Shown here piece by piece: positions 7,199-15,936 of a DNA stretch of 29,808 nucleotides. The first letter of the stretch is position 1; each line of letters opens with the position of its first letter. The stretch is from a virus. The translations under genes and the position numbers were made by a program. Under the pieces are notes generated by a model, which saw nothing but the letters and a program-made list of their open reading frames with translations, made no database searches and was not told the origin of the DNA. Location of the stretch: the IMG/VR virus record IMGVR_UViG_3300032011_001365, positions 1 through 29,808 of that record, one strand, 5' to 3'.

Positions 7199-8212
7199 AT
7201 GGCATCATTGGCAGAAATCAGAGCAAAACTACAATCTATGGAATCAAAACCTGGTAGTTCACCCGCTCAAAGCGACAAAGCAATTTACCCTTTTTGGAAT
7301 ATCGACGAAGGAACAAGCACCGTTCTTAGGTTCTTACCTGACTCAGATCCAAACAACACGTTCTTTTGGGTAGAACGACAAATGATCAGACTTACATTCC
7401 CAGGAGTGGCTGGCGGAGAACAGAAACCTGTTACCGTTCAAGTCCCTTGTATGGAAATGTGGGGTGACACATGCCCTGTATTGACTGAGGTTCGTCCTTG
7501 GTTTAAAGACGCAAGTCTTGAAGATATGGGAAGAAAGTATTGGAAAAAACGTTCATACATTTTCCAAGGCTTTGTAAACGAGAATCCACTTAACGAAGAA
7601 ACACCTGATAATCCTATCAGACGTTTTGTTATTGGACCGCAAATCTTTAACATTATCAAATCAGCATTGATGGACCCAGAAATGGAAAATCTACCAACTG
7701 ATTATGTAAATGGAACTGATTTCCGTTTATCGAAAACTACAAAAGGTCAATACGCAGACTACTCTACAAGTAAATGGGCAAGAAAAGAATCTGCTCTTAC
7801 TGAAGATCAACTTGCGGCAATTGATACAAATGGACTATTCACTCTGAATGATTTCCTACCTGCTAAACCAACAGCAGAAGGCGTTCAAGCAATAGCAGAA
7901 ATGTTCCAAGCATCAGTAGATGGGGAGTTATATGACCCTGCAAAATGGGGTGGTTTTTACAAACCCTACGGACTTGATGTGGGAAGCAAAACACAATCAA
8001 CAGTGGCATCGGCTCAACCTGCTCCGGCAGTATCACAGCCTGCAACAGAGAGTGTGGCTCCTGCAGTAGAAACACCTGCTCCGGCACCAGCGGCAACACC
8101 AGTTGCTGAACCAGTTGCTGAAACACCTGCACCTGCTACGGCAAGTGAAGACGTTGGTAAGAAGTCGGCTGATGATATTTTAAATATGATCAGAAACAGA
8201 CAGTCGTCTTAA
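7199..8212 (+). CDS. 32: Single-stranded DNA-binding protein gp32
   Basis: 337 aa. The N-terminal basic segment is followed by the gp32 signature AIYPFWNIDEGTSTVLRFLPD (around 28-48) and a Zn-region-like element CMEMWGDTCPVL (84-95). The T4 zinc site uses H64, C77, C87 and C90. Here C84 and C92 remain, but the third Cys is Leu95 and no matching His is obvious, so zinc binding is probably lost or altered. An Ala/Pro-rich flexible linker (about 263-315) leads to a short C-terminal tail with KKSADDILNMIRNRQSS, which is less acidic than in T4. It coats ssDNA in replication and recombination and works with UvsX and UvsY encoded just downstream. The start has TAGGAG 9 nt upstream. Confidence 0.92.
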   Translation: MASLAEIRAKLQSMESKPGSSPAQSDKAIYPFWNIDEGTSTVLRFLPDSDPNNTFFWVERQMIRLTFPGVAGGEQKPVTVQVPCMEMWGDTCPVLTEVRPWFKDASLEDMGRKYWKKRSYIFQGFVNENPLNEETPDNPIRRFVIGPQIFNIIKSALMDPEMENLPTDYVNGTDFRLSKTTKGQYADYSTSKWARKESALTEDQLAAIDTNGLFTLNDFLPAKPTAEGVQAIAEMFQASVDGELYDPAKWGGFYKPYGLDVGSKTQSTVASAQPAPAVSQPATESVAPAVETPAPAPAATPVAEPVAETPAPATASEDVGKKSADDILNMIRNRQSS

Positions 8213-8223
8213 GGAGTTAAATC

Positions 8224-9327
8224 ATGCAGAAACCTTTTGACTTAACAAAGTTCAGAACTGGAATCACCAAAAGCATTAGTGGTATCAGTGCAGGATTTCA
8301 TGACCCTAGGGATTGGATCAGCACTGGTAACTACACACTTGACTATTTAATTAGTGGTGACTTTAGCGGAGGTATTCCTCTAGGTAAAGTAAGTGTGTTT
8401 GCTGGAGAATCTGGTTCAGGCAAATCCTTTATATGTTCTGGGAACGTTGTAAAAAATGCACAAGAGGCAGGATGTCAAGTAGTGTTGTTCGATTCAGAGA
8501 ACGCACTTGACGAACAATGGCTTCAAGCATTAGATGTTGATACCAGTCCTGAAAAACTATTAAAAATTAGTGTTTCAATGATTGACGATGTTGCAAAAGC
8601 AGTATCAGAATTTTTGAAAGACTATAAAGCAAACTACTCCGATCTTCCATACGAAGAAATGCCAAAGTTAGTATTTGTTGTTGATAGTTTAGGAATGTTA
8701 TTAACACCCACTGACGTTGCTCAGTTCGAAAAAGGTGACATGAAAGGTGACATGGGTAGAAAACCTAAGGCATTAACAGCCTTGGTTAGAAACACAGTTA
8801 ACCAGATTGCACCTTTCCCAATAGCACTAGTGGCAACAAATCATACTTATGCATCACAAGACATGTTTGACCCTGATGATAAAATCAGTGGCGGACAAGG
8901 TTTTATATATGCAAGTAGTATTGTAGTTGCTATGAAGAAACTTAAACTTAAAGAGGATCTTGATGGTAATAAAGTAACCACGGTGCAAGGAATCAGAGCG
9001 GCCTGTAAAGTGATGAAGTCACGATACAGCAAACCTTTTGAAGGTGTTCAAATCAAAATACCATATGAAACTGGCATGGACCCATATAGTGGCCTATTGG
9101 AAATGCTAGAATCTAAAGGTATAGTTGAAAAAGTAGGAAATAAACTTTCTTACATTTCACCTGTAACTAATGAAGAAATCAAAGAGTTCAGAAAAGGCTG
9201 GACTGGAGATAAACTTCAGGTAATTATAGACGAATGGGGTCAAAATCCAAAAGTGCAAATTGCAGATGAGGACGTTGACTTAGACGATTTAGAACCAACT
9301 GAAGAGGAATACGCAGATGAATCCTGA
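8224..9327 (+). CDS. uvsX: UvsX, RecA-family recombinase
   Basis: 367 aa. RecA/UvsX core with Walker A GESGSGKSF (61-69), a catalytic-Glu region FDSENALDE (89-97), Walker B FVVDSLG (151-157), and a DNA-binding-loop region near GDMKGDMGRKPKALT. The C-terminus is acidic (DEDVDLDDLEPTEEEYADES). It forms filaments on ssDNA displaced from gp32 and drives strand invasion for recombination-dependent replication. Length is close to T4 UvsX (391 aa). AAGGAG precedes the start. It lies 11 nt after gp32 and overlaps the next small gene by 11 nt, indicating one operon. Confidence 0.95.
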   Translation: MQKPFDLTKFRTGITKSISGISAGFHDPRDWISTGNYTLDYLISGDFSGGIPLGKVSVFAGESGSGKSFICSGNVVKNAQEAGCQVVLFDSENALDEQWLQALDVDTSPEKLLKISVSMIDDVAKAVSEFLKDYKANYSDLPYEEMPKLVFVVDSLGMLLTPTDVAQFEKGDMKGDMGRKPKALTALVRNTVNQIAPFPIALVATNHTYASQDMFDPDDKISGGQGFIYASSIVVAMKKLKLKEDLDGNKVTTVQGIRAACKVMKSRYSKPFEGVQIKIPYETGMDPYSGLLEMLESKGIVEKVGNKLSYISPVTNEEIKEFRKGWTGDKLQVIIDEWGQNPKVQIADEDVDLDDLEPTEEEYADES

Positions 9328-9550
9328 AGTAGCATTATTACTTGAAACATGGGACAGCATAAAGTCATACCTTCCTAAGAAAGAAAGACTTAATATTGCA
9401 GAAATACTCGTTAGAACATTCGATGATAATGTAGATATTTCTGAAATTGAAAGTAACATCATGGAATTCGATTCAATAATGAAAGCGGCTATTGTTAGTC
9501 ATTTTGATATTGGTATCGAAGAAGATGAAGAAGACGAGGATTGGGATTAA
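9317..9550 (+). CDS. Small acidic conserved protein between uvsX and uvsY
   Basis: 77 aa. The N-terminal part is helical (LETWDSIKSYLPKKERLNIAEILVRTF) and the tail is very acidic (EEDEEDEDWD). The start overlaps the uvsX end and its stop TAA shares a base with the uvsY ATG (TAATG), so it is translated within the recombination operon. Acidic tails in this setting often contact ssDNA-binding or recombination proteins, so an accessory role is plausible. I know similar proteins only as conserved hypotheticals of marine T4-like phages. Confidence 0.55.
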   Translation: MNPEVALLLETWDSIKSYLPKKERLNIAEILVRTFDDNVDISEIESNIMEFDSIMKAAIVSHFDIGIEEDEEDEDWD

Positions 9551-10011
9551 TGGCAACTTGGTATAATGAAGTAGTTTCAGATTTAAGCAAAATGGTCGAC
9601 GCCATTGCTTATTACGAAGACGAACTTAATGATGCCAAATACGAATGCAGAATAAAGGGAAGCCTGGAAAAAGCCAGTGCTTCCCTTCCCGGCACAACAG
9701 AGTTTCGCTTCAATCAACTACAAGAGATTGAAGCAATTCTCGAACATCTAAATATAGAACTTCGCAAAGAACGTTCAAAGACATTTAGAAAATTTTTAGA
9801 ATCATATAATAGACAATTATCTAGTAGAGACGCAGAAAAGTTTGTTGACAGCGAACAAAGTGTTATAGACTTAACACACCTAACAAATCAATTTAGTCTT
9901 TTGCGAAACAAATACTTAGGCATAATGAAAGGACTAGACACAAAGCAATGGCAGATAGGACATATAACGAGATTGAGAACAGCGGGAATGGAAGACATAG
10001 TAATAGGGTAA
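9550..10011 (+). CDS. uvsY: UvsY recombination mediator
   Basis: 153 aa from the ATG at 9550, close to T4 UvsY (137 aa). An in-frame TTG at 9541 is a poorer start. The ATG shares a base with the upstream stop and gives MATWYNEVVSDL. Helical and charged, with a C-terminal segment (LRNKYLGIMKGLDTKQ, then IGHITRLRTAGMED) that parallels T4 UvsY (LQYWGILLDFCSGAL, then IKHIQDMRAFEAGK). UvsY loads UvsX onto gp32-coated ssDNA. The operon order gp32-uvsX-x-uvsY supports the call. The last 64 nt also encode the start of the next gene in another frame. Confidence 0.75.
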   Translation: MATWYNEVVSDLSKMVDAIAYYEDELNDAKYECRIKGSLEKASASLPGTTEFRFNQLQEIEAILEHLNIELRKERSKTFRKFLESYNRQLSSRDAEKFVDSEQSVIDLTHLTNQFSLLRNKYLGIMKGLDTKQWQIGHITRLRTAGMEDIVIG

Positions 10012-11171
10012 ACTTCTTTTACAGATTAAATAATTGCTTAGAACGTGACCGAGAAAACTTTGAAAATTTCACAGAGACTTTAACACAAGATCTTCGCGAC
10101 TATTGTTCGCAAAATTCAAATAGAGAAAATGTTTATGTGTATTTTGAATATACACAAGAAGGCACATTGTGGGTAGTAAACGGAAAATGGTTTGGTGATG
10201 TTATCCATGAGTTCGCACACAAATATAATTTACCCTTAGAAAATATTACTTTTCATGGCGGTGCGGCTACACTAAAAGAAAATTATCACAAGTGGCATTC
10301 TATACATAGACCCAATGAAGGTAAAATAAATATCAGAAGCACTGATTTTGGTCGTTGGCTTTATGCAAAAACTAATCCATTTTATAAAATACTAAAGTTT
10401 CCAAAAGAAGCACACAAAAATCTAAGACCAAAAAAGTTTAATTGTTTAAATGCAAATTTAGGCATACAACATAGAATTGTATTTTTGCATTACATGTGGA
10501 AAAATGGATTACTTACAGAAGAAAATATTAAAAACAACTTAATAAGTTTTCATTACTTTCACACATTATACTATCCAATAGAAAAACAATATCCACTAGA
10601 ACAAGAACTAAAGGATATGTTACCTTTACAATTTGATTTAGTAGGGGATTGGGAGCAAGTATATGCTAAAATATTTGAAAAAGATTCTGATTTAACAGAT
10701 TGGAACAAAACAGGAGATTATACCTATTTGTATGATGACTGTTACTTTACAGTAACTACAGAAAGCGGAGAGTGTCCTCAATTATGTGATCAATTTGGTC
10801 ACAATGTTGAATTAAATGATCACTTTAGGCCATATCATCATGAGATGTTTATTACAGAAAAAACAACAAGACCTATGCTCTACTTACATCCACAAATACT
10901 TTATTCCACATCAGGAACTTTAGAATATTTAAAAGAATGTGGTTTTAAAACTTTCAGTAATTATTGGAGCGAAGATTATGACAACGAAGAAAACGGAGAT
11001 AAAAAAGTTCAAATGATAATGGACGTTGTAAAAGAACTTAATAATAAATCTTTGGAGGAGTTGCATGAAATGTATTGGGACATGATGCCAATACTGAAAC
11101 ATAACCAAAACGTCCTAATAAATTCGGAAGTAGACAAATATTCAAATGGTCTATTTCCGCTTGACTTATAA
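9948..11171 (+). CDS. Putative glycosyltransferase-like protein
   Basis: 407 aa. The C-terminal third contains FITEKTTRPMLYLHPQILYS, then GTLEYLKECGFKTFSNYWSEDYD. This follows a pattern (x-ITEKT-x(2)-P...P-x-I-L...G-x-L-x-YL...GF-x-TF...W-x-E-x-YD) that I associate with fucosyltransferase/GT10-like proteins of large phages and bacteria. An upstream segment KKFNCLNANLGIQHRIVFLHYMWKN fits the same group. If correct, it would use a nucleotide sugar to modify a glycan, nucleic acid or virion protein. The ATG at 9948 lies inside uvsY (64-nt overlap), and the next in-frame Met is far downstream. It ends just before the TonB-receptor promoter, whose -35 overlaps its last codons. The assignment is from pattern memory and moderate at best. 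Confidence 0.45.
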   Translation: MADRTYNEIENSGNGRHSNRVNFFYRLNNCLERDRENFENFTETLTQDLRDYCSQNSNRENVYVYFEYTQEGTLWVVNGKWFGDVIHEFAHKYNLPLENITFHGGAATLKENYHKWHSIHRPNEGKINIRSTDFGRWLYAKTNPFYKILKFPKEAHKNLRPKKFNCLNANLGIQHRIVFLHYMWKNGLLTEENIKNNLISFHYFHTLYYPIEKQYPLEQELKDMLPLQFDLVGDWEQVYAKIFEKDSDLTDWNKTGDYTYLYDDCYFTVTTESGECPQLCDQFGHNVELNDHFRPYHHEMFITEKTTRPMLYLHPQILYSTSGTLEYLKECGFKTFSNYWSEDYDNEENGDKKVQMIMDVVKELNNKSLEELHEMYWDMMPILKHNQNVLINSEVDKYSNGLFPLDL

Positions 11172-11188
11172 AGGAAAGAATGTATAAT
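11161..11188 (+). promoter_or_regulatory. Sigma70-type promoter for the TonB-dependent receptor gene
   Basis: -35 TTGACT (11161-11166), 16-nt spacer, perfect -10 TATAAT (11183-11188), predicted start near 11195 and GGAG before the ATG at 11219. The -35 overlaps the end of the upstream coding sequence, so the receptor can be transcribed on its own. Confidence 0.6.
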
Positions 11189-11218
11189 GAATAATAAGAA
11201 TTCTATAATGGAGATAAA

Positions 11219-13204
11219 ATGAAAGAATTTGATAAGAATTTCCACATAAATTTTTCGCCTCTATATGTTGCTTTTGTTGTAATGCTAGGTATGTTAATAG
11301 CATTTGAAACTAAAGCAAGTGAGATTGAAGAAGTAATTGTGGTAGCACAGCAGGAAAGGGAAACTAAAGCCGAGCCTGTAGAAGATGAATCTATAATTAG
11401 TATAATTATGCCAGCATTTACATATCCTCAAGGTGGCCCAGGTGGCTTTGTTGGATATGCTGAACGAGGAGCACAAACTATACACACTTCTGTTTTTGTA
11501 AACGGAATACCTGCAAATGATCCTGGTGCAGGATGGTATGACTTTGGTCATGACATTGCACATGGTCAAACAGTAAAAGTTATATCAGGTTCTAATAGTG
11601 TTTTGTATGGCTCAGGTAGTATGGCTGGAACAGTATTAATACAAGACACAATTGAGCATGGCATAACATTAAAAAGAGGAAATGATGATTACACTAGAGT
11701 TGCACCTATAGATCAGTTTGAAGTTAGTTCATATAAAGGTAGCATTGGAAGTGTAAGAAACGACAATGATGAAAAAGATCAATATGTAAACAAAACAGCA
11801 AGGCTAAATGTTGATGTTGGAGACTTTACTATTGTAGGTAAATTTTCTGAATACGAATACGACTACGATAATTGTTATGATTATAATTGGGGCCAATCAA
11901 ACGATTGTTTACAAGATGGCAAAAGATATAATGTAGCAATTAGAAATGAATACTTCACTATAGGTAGAAACTATAATACTGCTGATTATTTTACAGTAGA
12001 AGATCCAACATACTCAAATGAAAGTTTTAGAGACTTTGTTAGATTTGGCCAAAATATGAATTTAAGTCAAAACTTGTCAGTAGCATTTGGAGTTGATGCA
12101 GAAAAAATTTACTACAATACTAACAGTTGGCAAAACGTTGAAGGGTCCACTGAGATTGAGACTGAACTTACGGAACCATCTATTTACTATGATGAAGAAT
12201 TAGATACAAATAAAATAAGACCATTATGGGATGGTGGTTTTATTGGCACGGGTGAATTTGTAACTTCTACTGTCGGCGATGGGGTATATACATTAACTGA
12301 GATACAAGAAAAACATTCAGATGAAAATGTTGGATTGTATTTTTCTGCAAATGCAAGTTTTGTATTAGATTACAACTTTGGTATTAGGCTTGGCAACGAT
12401 GATCAAAATGCTTTAAGATTAGGAATTGCAAAGGGTAATTGGTTTTTAAATGTAGGAAACAGTTTTAGAAAACCTAATCTGTATGAACTTAATGGTGACG
12501 GTTTTGTAGATGGTAATGCAGAACTTAAACCAGAAGAAGGCGTAGGCGTAGAACTTGGCTATGGTGCTGTTAGTGTGTTTATGTATGACTTTCAAGAGTC
12601 TATAGAATACATACCAGGATACAATACAGAAATAAGCACTACAAAAGTTGAATTAGATGTAGATGCTACACTTGATCCTATAACTGGTCCAGGTGCAGGT
12701 TGTGTTTTATTATCAACATGGAATGCTAATGATGAAGCAACGTTTGGACTACCTGGTTGTATTTACTCAAATCAAACAACTATAACTAACGTATATAATA
12801 TGCCCACATACGCAAACACAGGAGAATACACTACACAAGGTATTAGATTTGCTAACAACTTTGGTCCTGTATTAATATCACTGAAATATACAGATACAGA
12901 CCAAGCAAGAATACCTAAGTATGTAGGACTTATACAATGGGAACAAATGTTTAATGGCGTAAAATTTAATGTAAAATATGCAGTAAATTTAGATAGAGCA
13001 CCCGGACAATATGATGTCTTACCAGAAGGCCAAGAGTATTTGGAAGACTTGCATAAACTAGACTTAACTATAGTAAAAGAATTTACAAATGGTGTTACAT
13101 TAGCATTAAAAGGAACTAACTTAACAGACGAAGTCGTAGAGGTTACTCCTTACTATAATAACCAAGGAAGAGAAATAAATCTTGCACTTAACTATAAATG
13201 GTAG
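11219..13204 (+). CDS. TonB-dependent outer-membrane receptor
   Basis: 661 aa. A signal peptide (about 1-33) has hydrophobic core LYVAFVVMLGMLIAF and likely cleavage TKA|S. A TonB-box-like EEVIVVA follows at 37-43. The plug region (about 65-145) shows VFVNGIPANDP (92-102), then VKVISGSNSVLYGSGSMAGTVLI (119-141), the typical plug core. The rest is beta-barrel-like, with a FRKPNLYELNG segment and a C-terminal NLTDEVVEV...GREINLALNYKW. The terminal aromatic Trp fits the outer-membrane assembly signal. Cys pairs in predicted loops (NCYDYNWGQSNDC; later GAGC...PGC) suggest disulfides outside the cell. These receptors import ferric siderophores, cobalamin or other scarce nutrients using TonB energy. 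The plug seems short at its N-terminal end. The open frame is intact and has its own promoter and ribosome binding site. Ligand not identifiable. Confidence 0.85.
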   Translation: MKEFDKNFHINFSPLYVAFVVMLGMLIAFETKASEIEEVIVVAQQERETKAEPVEDESIISIIMPAFTYPQGGPGGFVGYAERGAQTIHTSVFVNGIPANDPGAGWYDFGHDIAHGQTVKVISGSNSVLYGSGSMAGTVLIQDTIEHGITLKRGNDDYTRVAPIDQFEVSSYKGSIGSVRNDNDEKDQYVNKTARLNVDVGDFTIVGKFSEYEYDYDNCYDYNWGQSNDCLQDGKRYNVAIRNEYFTIGRNYNTADYFTVEDPTYSNESFRDFVRFGQNMNLSQNLSVAFGVDAEKIYYNTNSWQNVEGSTEIETELTEPSIYYDEELDTNKIRPLWDGGFIGTGEFVTSTVGDGVYTLTEIQEKHSDENVGLYFSANASFVLDYNFGIRLGNDDQNALRLGIAKGNWFLNVGNSFRKPNLYELNGDGFVDGNAELKPEEGVGVELGYGAVSVFMYDFQESIEYIPGYNTEISTTKVELDVDATLDPITGPGAGCVLLSTWNANDEATFGLPGCIYSNQTTITNVYNMPTYANTGEYTTQGIRFANNFGPVLISLKYTDTDQARIPKYVGLIQWEQMFNGVKFNVKYAVNLDRAPGQYDVLPEGQEYLEDLHKLDLTIVKEFTNGVTLALKGTNLTDEVVEVTPYYNNQGREINLALNYKW

Positions 13205-13210
13205 TATAAT
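13182..13210 (+). promoter_or_regulatory. Sigma70-type promoter for uvsW
   Basis: Weak -35 TTGCAC (13182-13187), 17-nt spacer, perfect -10 TATAAT (13205-13210), then ATAACTT and the ATG at 13218. The predicted start falls at or one base before the ATG, so the mRNA would be leaderless or nearly so. No Shine-Dalgarno sequence is present. Confidence 0.5.
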
Positions 13211-13217
13211 ATAACTT

Positions 13218-14675
13218 ATGAATAAATGTGTTCTAGAAATCAGAGATGAAGTAAACGTCAGGTTTACAGGTCTTGACGTTAAAACAAGACGTAAGATTTC
13301 AGATGAAGTCAAATACTTCTTACCCTATGCATATCATATGCCTGCTTATAAACTAGGTAGATGGGACGGATGTCTTAGATTTTGTGATATAGGAGGTAGA
13401 ACATATTTCCATTTATTAGAAAAACTTTTACCTATTGTTGCAAATGATGGATACGACATAGAAGTAAAAGACCTCAGAAAGTCATGGGAATTTAATTTTA
13501 AGAAAGTTGATCAAACTGATTATGAACATATTGCTTGGCCGCCTAGACATCCTGTTGCAGGCACGCCAATAATATTAAGAGATTATCAAGTAGATGTAAT
13601 TAATAAGTTTTTAGAGAATCCACAATGCTTACAAGAAATTGCCACAGGTGCAGGTAAAACATTAGTTACAGCAGTATTAAGTCATAAGTGCGAACCATAT
13701 GGTAGAACTATTGTTATTGTTCCAAACAAAGATCTTGTTGTTCAAACAGAAAAAGATTATAAGAATTTAGGATTAGACGTTGGTGTATTTTTTGGAGACA
13801 GAAAAGAATACAATAAAACGCACACTATTTGCACATGGCAAAGTTTAAGTATCCTTGAAAAGAAAACAAAGGCACACGAAGCCGATTTTCCAGTAGAAGA
13901 ATTTTTAGATGGTGTTGTTTGTGTTATGGTCGACGAAGTCCATAAAGCAAAGGCAGATGTATTAAGAAATTTACTTGGTGGTGCTTTTGCAAATGTTCCT
14001 ATTAGATGGGGACTTACAGGAACTATTCCTAAAGATGAGCATGAGGCTGTAGGAGTATTTTGTAGTTTAGGACCAGTTGTTGGTAATTTAAGCAGTAAAG
14101 AATTACAAGACATGGGTGTATTAGCAGACTTAGATGTTAATATATTTCAACTACAAGACGGTGTGCTAGGCTTTAATAGTTATGCACAAGAACTAAAATG
14201 GTTACTAACTGATGATAAACGTATTGATCATATTAGTGAAATTATAAAAGGTTTAGCAACTAGCGGAAATACATTAGTTTTAATTGACAGAATTAAAACA
14301 GGTGAAATGCTTTTAGAAAGAAATCCAGACTGGGTATTTATAAGTGGCTCTATGAAAACAAAAGATAGGCAAGATGAATATGCAGAGGTTAGTGAGTTAA
14401 ACAATAAAGTTATTGTTGCTACATATGGTGTAGCGGCAGTAGGCATTAACATTCCTAGAATATTTAATTTAGTAATGTTAGAGCCAGGAAAGAGTTTTGT
14501 TCGTGTTATACAAAGTATCGGAAGAGGTATTCGTAAAGCAGAGGACAAAGATTATGTGCAAGTGGTTGACATCACAAGCAATTTAAAGTATAGTAAAAGA
14601 CACCTTACAAAAAGAAAGCAGTTCTATAAAGAACAGAATTTTAGACATAAGGTAACAAAGGTTGAATACAAATGA
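13218..14675 (+). CDS. uvsW: UvsW-like SF2 helicase
   Basis: 485 aa, close to T4 UvsW (503 aa). An N-terminal substrate-recognition domain (1-110, with LPYAYHMPAYKLGRWDG) precedes helicase motifs: Q-motif-like RDYQ (121-124), Walker A ATGAGKT (142-148), DEVH box (239-242), motif III LTGT (266-269) and motif VI-type QSIGRGIRK near residue 440. UvsW unwinds branched DNA and R-loops, and shifts T4 from origin- to recombination-dependent replication. ATGA overlap with the next gene indicates coupled translation. Confidence 0.93.
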   Translation: MNKCVLEIRDEVNVRFTGLDVKTRRKISDEVKYFLPYAYHMPAYKLGRWDGCLRFCDIGGRTYFHLLEKLLPIVANDGYDIEVKDLRKSWEFNFKKVDQTDYEHIAWPPRHPVAGTPIILRDYQVDVINKFLENPQCLQEIATGAGKTLVTAVLSHKCEPYGRTIVIVPNKDLVVQTEKDYKNLGLDVGVFFGDRKEYNKTHTICTWQSLSILEKKTKAHEADFPVEEFLDGVVCVMVDEVHKAKADVLRNLLGGAFANVPIRWGLTGTIPKDEHEAVGVFCSLGPVVGNLSSKELQDMGVLADLDVNIFQLQDGVLGFNSYAQELKWLLTDDKRIDHISEIIKGLATSGNTLVLIDRIKTGEMLLERNPDWVFISGSMKTKDRQDEYAEVSELNNKVIVATYGVAAVGINIPRIFNLVMLEPGKSFVRVIQSIGRGIRKAEDKDYVQVVDITSNLKYSKRHLTKRKQFYKEQNFRHKVTKVEYK

Positions 14676-15169
14676 AAATATTAACATTAGAAAATAACAG
14701 TTATGATATAGATAGTGTCCCTGATGAGATAGATGATATAAGGTATTGTGTTTTTGACGCAGGTGATCCTGAGTTCATGGACTACTACTTTTTACCATTA
14801 ATTTTTTTAGAGAGTTTTTACGCACCTGCAATATGTTTACAAATAGGCGAATACAATATACAGATGCCTATGGATTGGAGCATACTTACAAGTGACGAAG
14901 ACTTTGATGGTATAGAAGTTATGCCATTATCAAGTCTTAATAATAGAGGCTTTGTAGCACCTATTTTAAACCCAATGAAAACTTGGTTACCAAGAGCAGA
15001 AGAAATACAGATTACAAATGTGTATCAAGATGTAAAATGGTATTTTCCTAAATTAAAAAATGGCCACTTACTGGTTGTTCCGTTGGAAGACAAGCCAGAA
15101 CCTAAGTGTGCAATGTTTGTAAAAGAAGCAAACAAAATTAAAGATATAGACTTTTCCGACATGTTATAG
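14672..15169 (+). CDS. Conserved hypothetical protein downstream of uvsW
   Basis: 165 aa, start overlapping the uvsW stop (ATGA). Acidic alpha/beta protein with a hydrophobic core segment FLPLIFLESFYAPAICLQIG and the segment MPLSSLNNRGFVAPILNP, which I recall from conserved hypotheticals of marine T4-like phages. No catalytic motif, signal peptide or convincing membrane helix is visible. Its linkage to uvsW is the only functional hint. Confidence 0.5.
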   Translation: MKILTLENNSYDIDSVPDEIDDIRYCVFDAGDPEFMDYYFLPLIFLESFYAPAICLQIGEYNIQMPMDWSILTSDEDFDGIEVMPLSSLNNRGFVAPILNPMKTWLPRAEEIQITNVYQDVKWYFPKLKNGHLLVVPLEDKPEPKCAMFVKEANKIKDIDFSDML

Positions 15170-15177
15170 GAGATAAA

Positions 15178-15936
15178 ATGGCAAAATATAGATATAGAAT
15201 AGAAGGCAGTAGATATGGAGGCGAACTAGTAGTAGGTGAAATAAATCCTAATTTTGCTAGACATTATCAAGATCATGACTGTTCTGAACTTGTTGATGTA
15301 GTATTGGATGCCGATGACTGGCATAATCATAGCGATAGTGATGAACCACAAGATGCATTATTAGATCCTAACACTCCTCCGAGTCCTTCATTAGATGGAG
15401 AGCCTGGTTTTAACATGTGGGAAAATGATGATTTAGAACATCTTAATGGACCGTATGCAGATGGCGGGTTTACAGTATATGAAGTTCCTGCAGACAGCAC
15501 AGATGATTGGGACTACGAAAAAGAAGTATATGATGGAGAAGCAATACTTGTATATGGTAGAGAAGGAGCATATTTTAGTAGAGAAGAACCAACAGAAAAT
15601 GCAGAAGAATACATTCCTGTTTTAGCATTTCACAGTTCAGAGAAAGGAACGTTTGGAGTTTGGTTTGTAGACACTGATGAGCCATTTGATGAATTTAAAC
15701 TAGGTTACGGAATTTGTGAAACAAACCTTTGTGAATTAGTAGATAATGTTTACTATGACAAGCAAGAATTAGATGCAGATTATGATTACAATGACACAAC
15801 CGGTAAAAGTTATGACGCAGATATTGGTTGGTTAAATAAAAAGTGGAGAGATCCATTTGATAAGTATTCAGAAATCGACGAGGAAACTTGGGAAGATTTT
15901 AATGATAACGTTGAATGGGAAAGAGAAAATAGATGA
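15178..15936 (+). CDS. Highly acidic hypothetical protein
   Basis: 252 aa, start set by AGGAG 7 nt upstream. A short basic beta-rich N-terminus (MAKYRYRIEGSRYGGELVVG) is followed by long Asp/Glu-rich stretches, with many Trp and Tyr (for example DDWDYEKEVYDGEAILVYG). A composition this acidic can mimic DNA or bind basic partners, but no family is recognised. The ATGA overlap with the next gene puts it in the uvsW-to-metK operon. Confidence 0.45.
   Translation: MAKYRYRIEGSRYGGELVVGEINPNFARHYQDHDCSELVDVVLDADDWHNHSDSDEPQDALLDPNTPPSPSLDGEPGFNMWENDDLEHLNGPYADGGFTVYEVPADSTDDWDYEKEVYDGEAILVYGREGAYFSREEPTENAEEYIPVLAFHSSEKGTFGVWFVDTDEPFDEFKLGYGICETNLCELVDNVYYDKQELDADYDYNDTTGKSYDADIGWLNKKWRDPFDKYSEIDEETWEDFNDNVEWERENR

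Noticed and set aside
7863-8132. Minus-strand 89-codon Leu/Gln/Val-rich ORF
   Set aside because: Complement of the repetitive Ala/Pro codons in the gp32 linker.
7978-8150. Short GCT/CCT-type sequence repeats
   Set aside because: They encode the Ala/Pro linker of gp32 and are not an independent DNA repeat or CRISPR; no spaced repeats with unique spacers were seen anywhere.
9541-9549. TTG start for uvsY
   Set aside because: It would place the start inside the acidic tail of the upstream gene; the ATG at 9550 overlapping TAA is the pattern used throughout this genome.
11188-11223. 11-codon mini-ORF before the TonB receptor
   Set aside because: Its ATG lies inside the -10 box, upstream of the predicted transcription start, so it would not be translated from the receptor's own promoter.
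13757-14548. Minus-strand ORFs of 118 and 106 codons inside uvsW
   Set aside because: They lie fully antisense to well-supported helicase coding sequence, have skewed Ser/Thr/Pro-rich translations and no ribosome sites.
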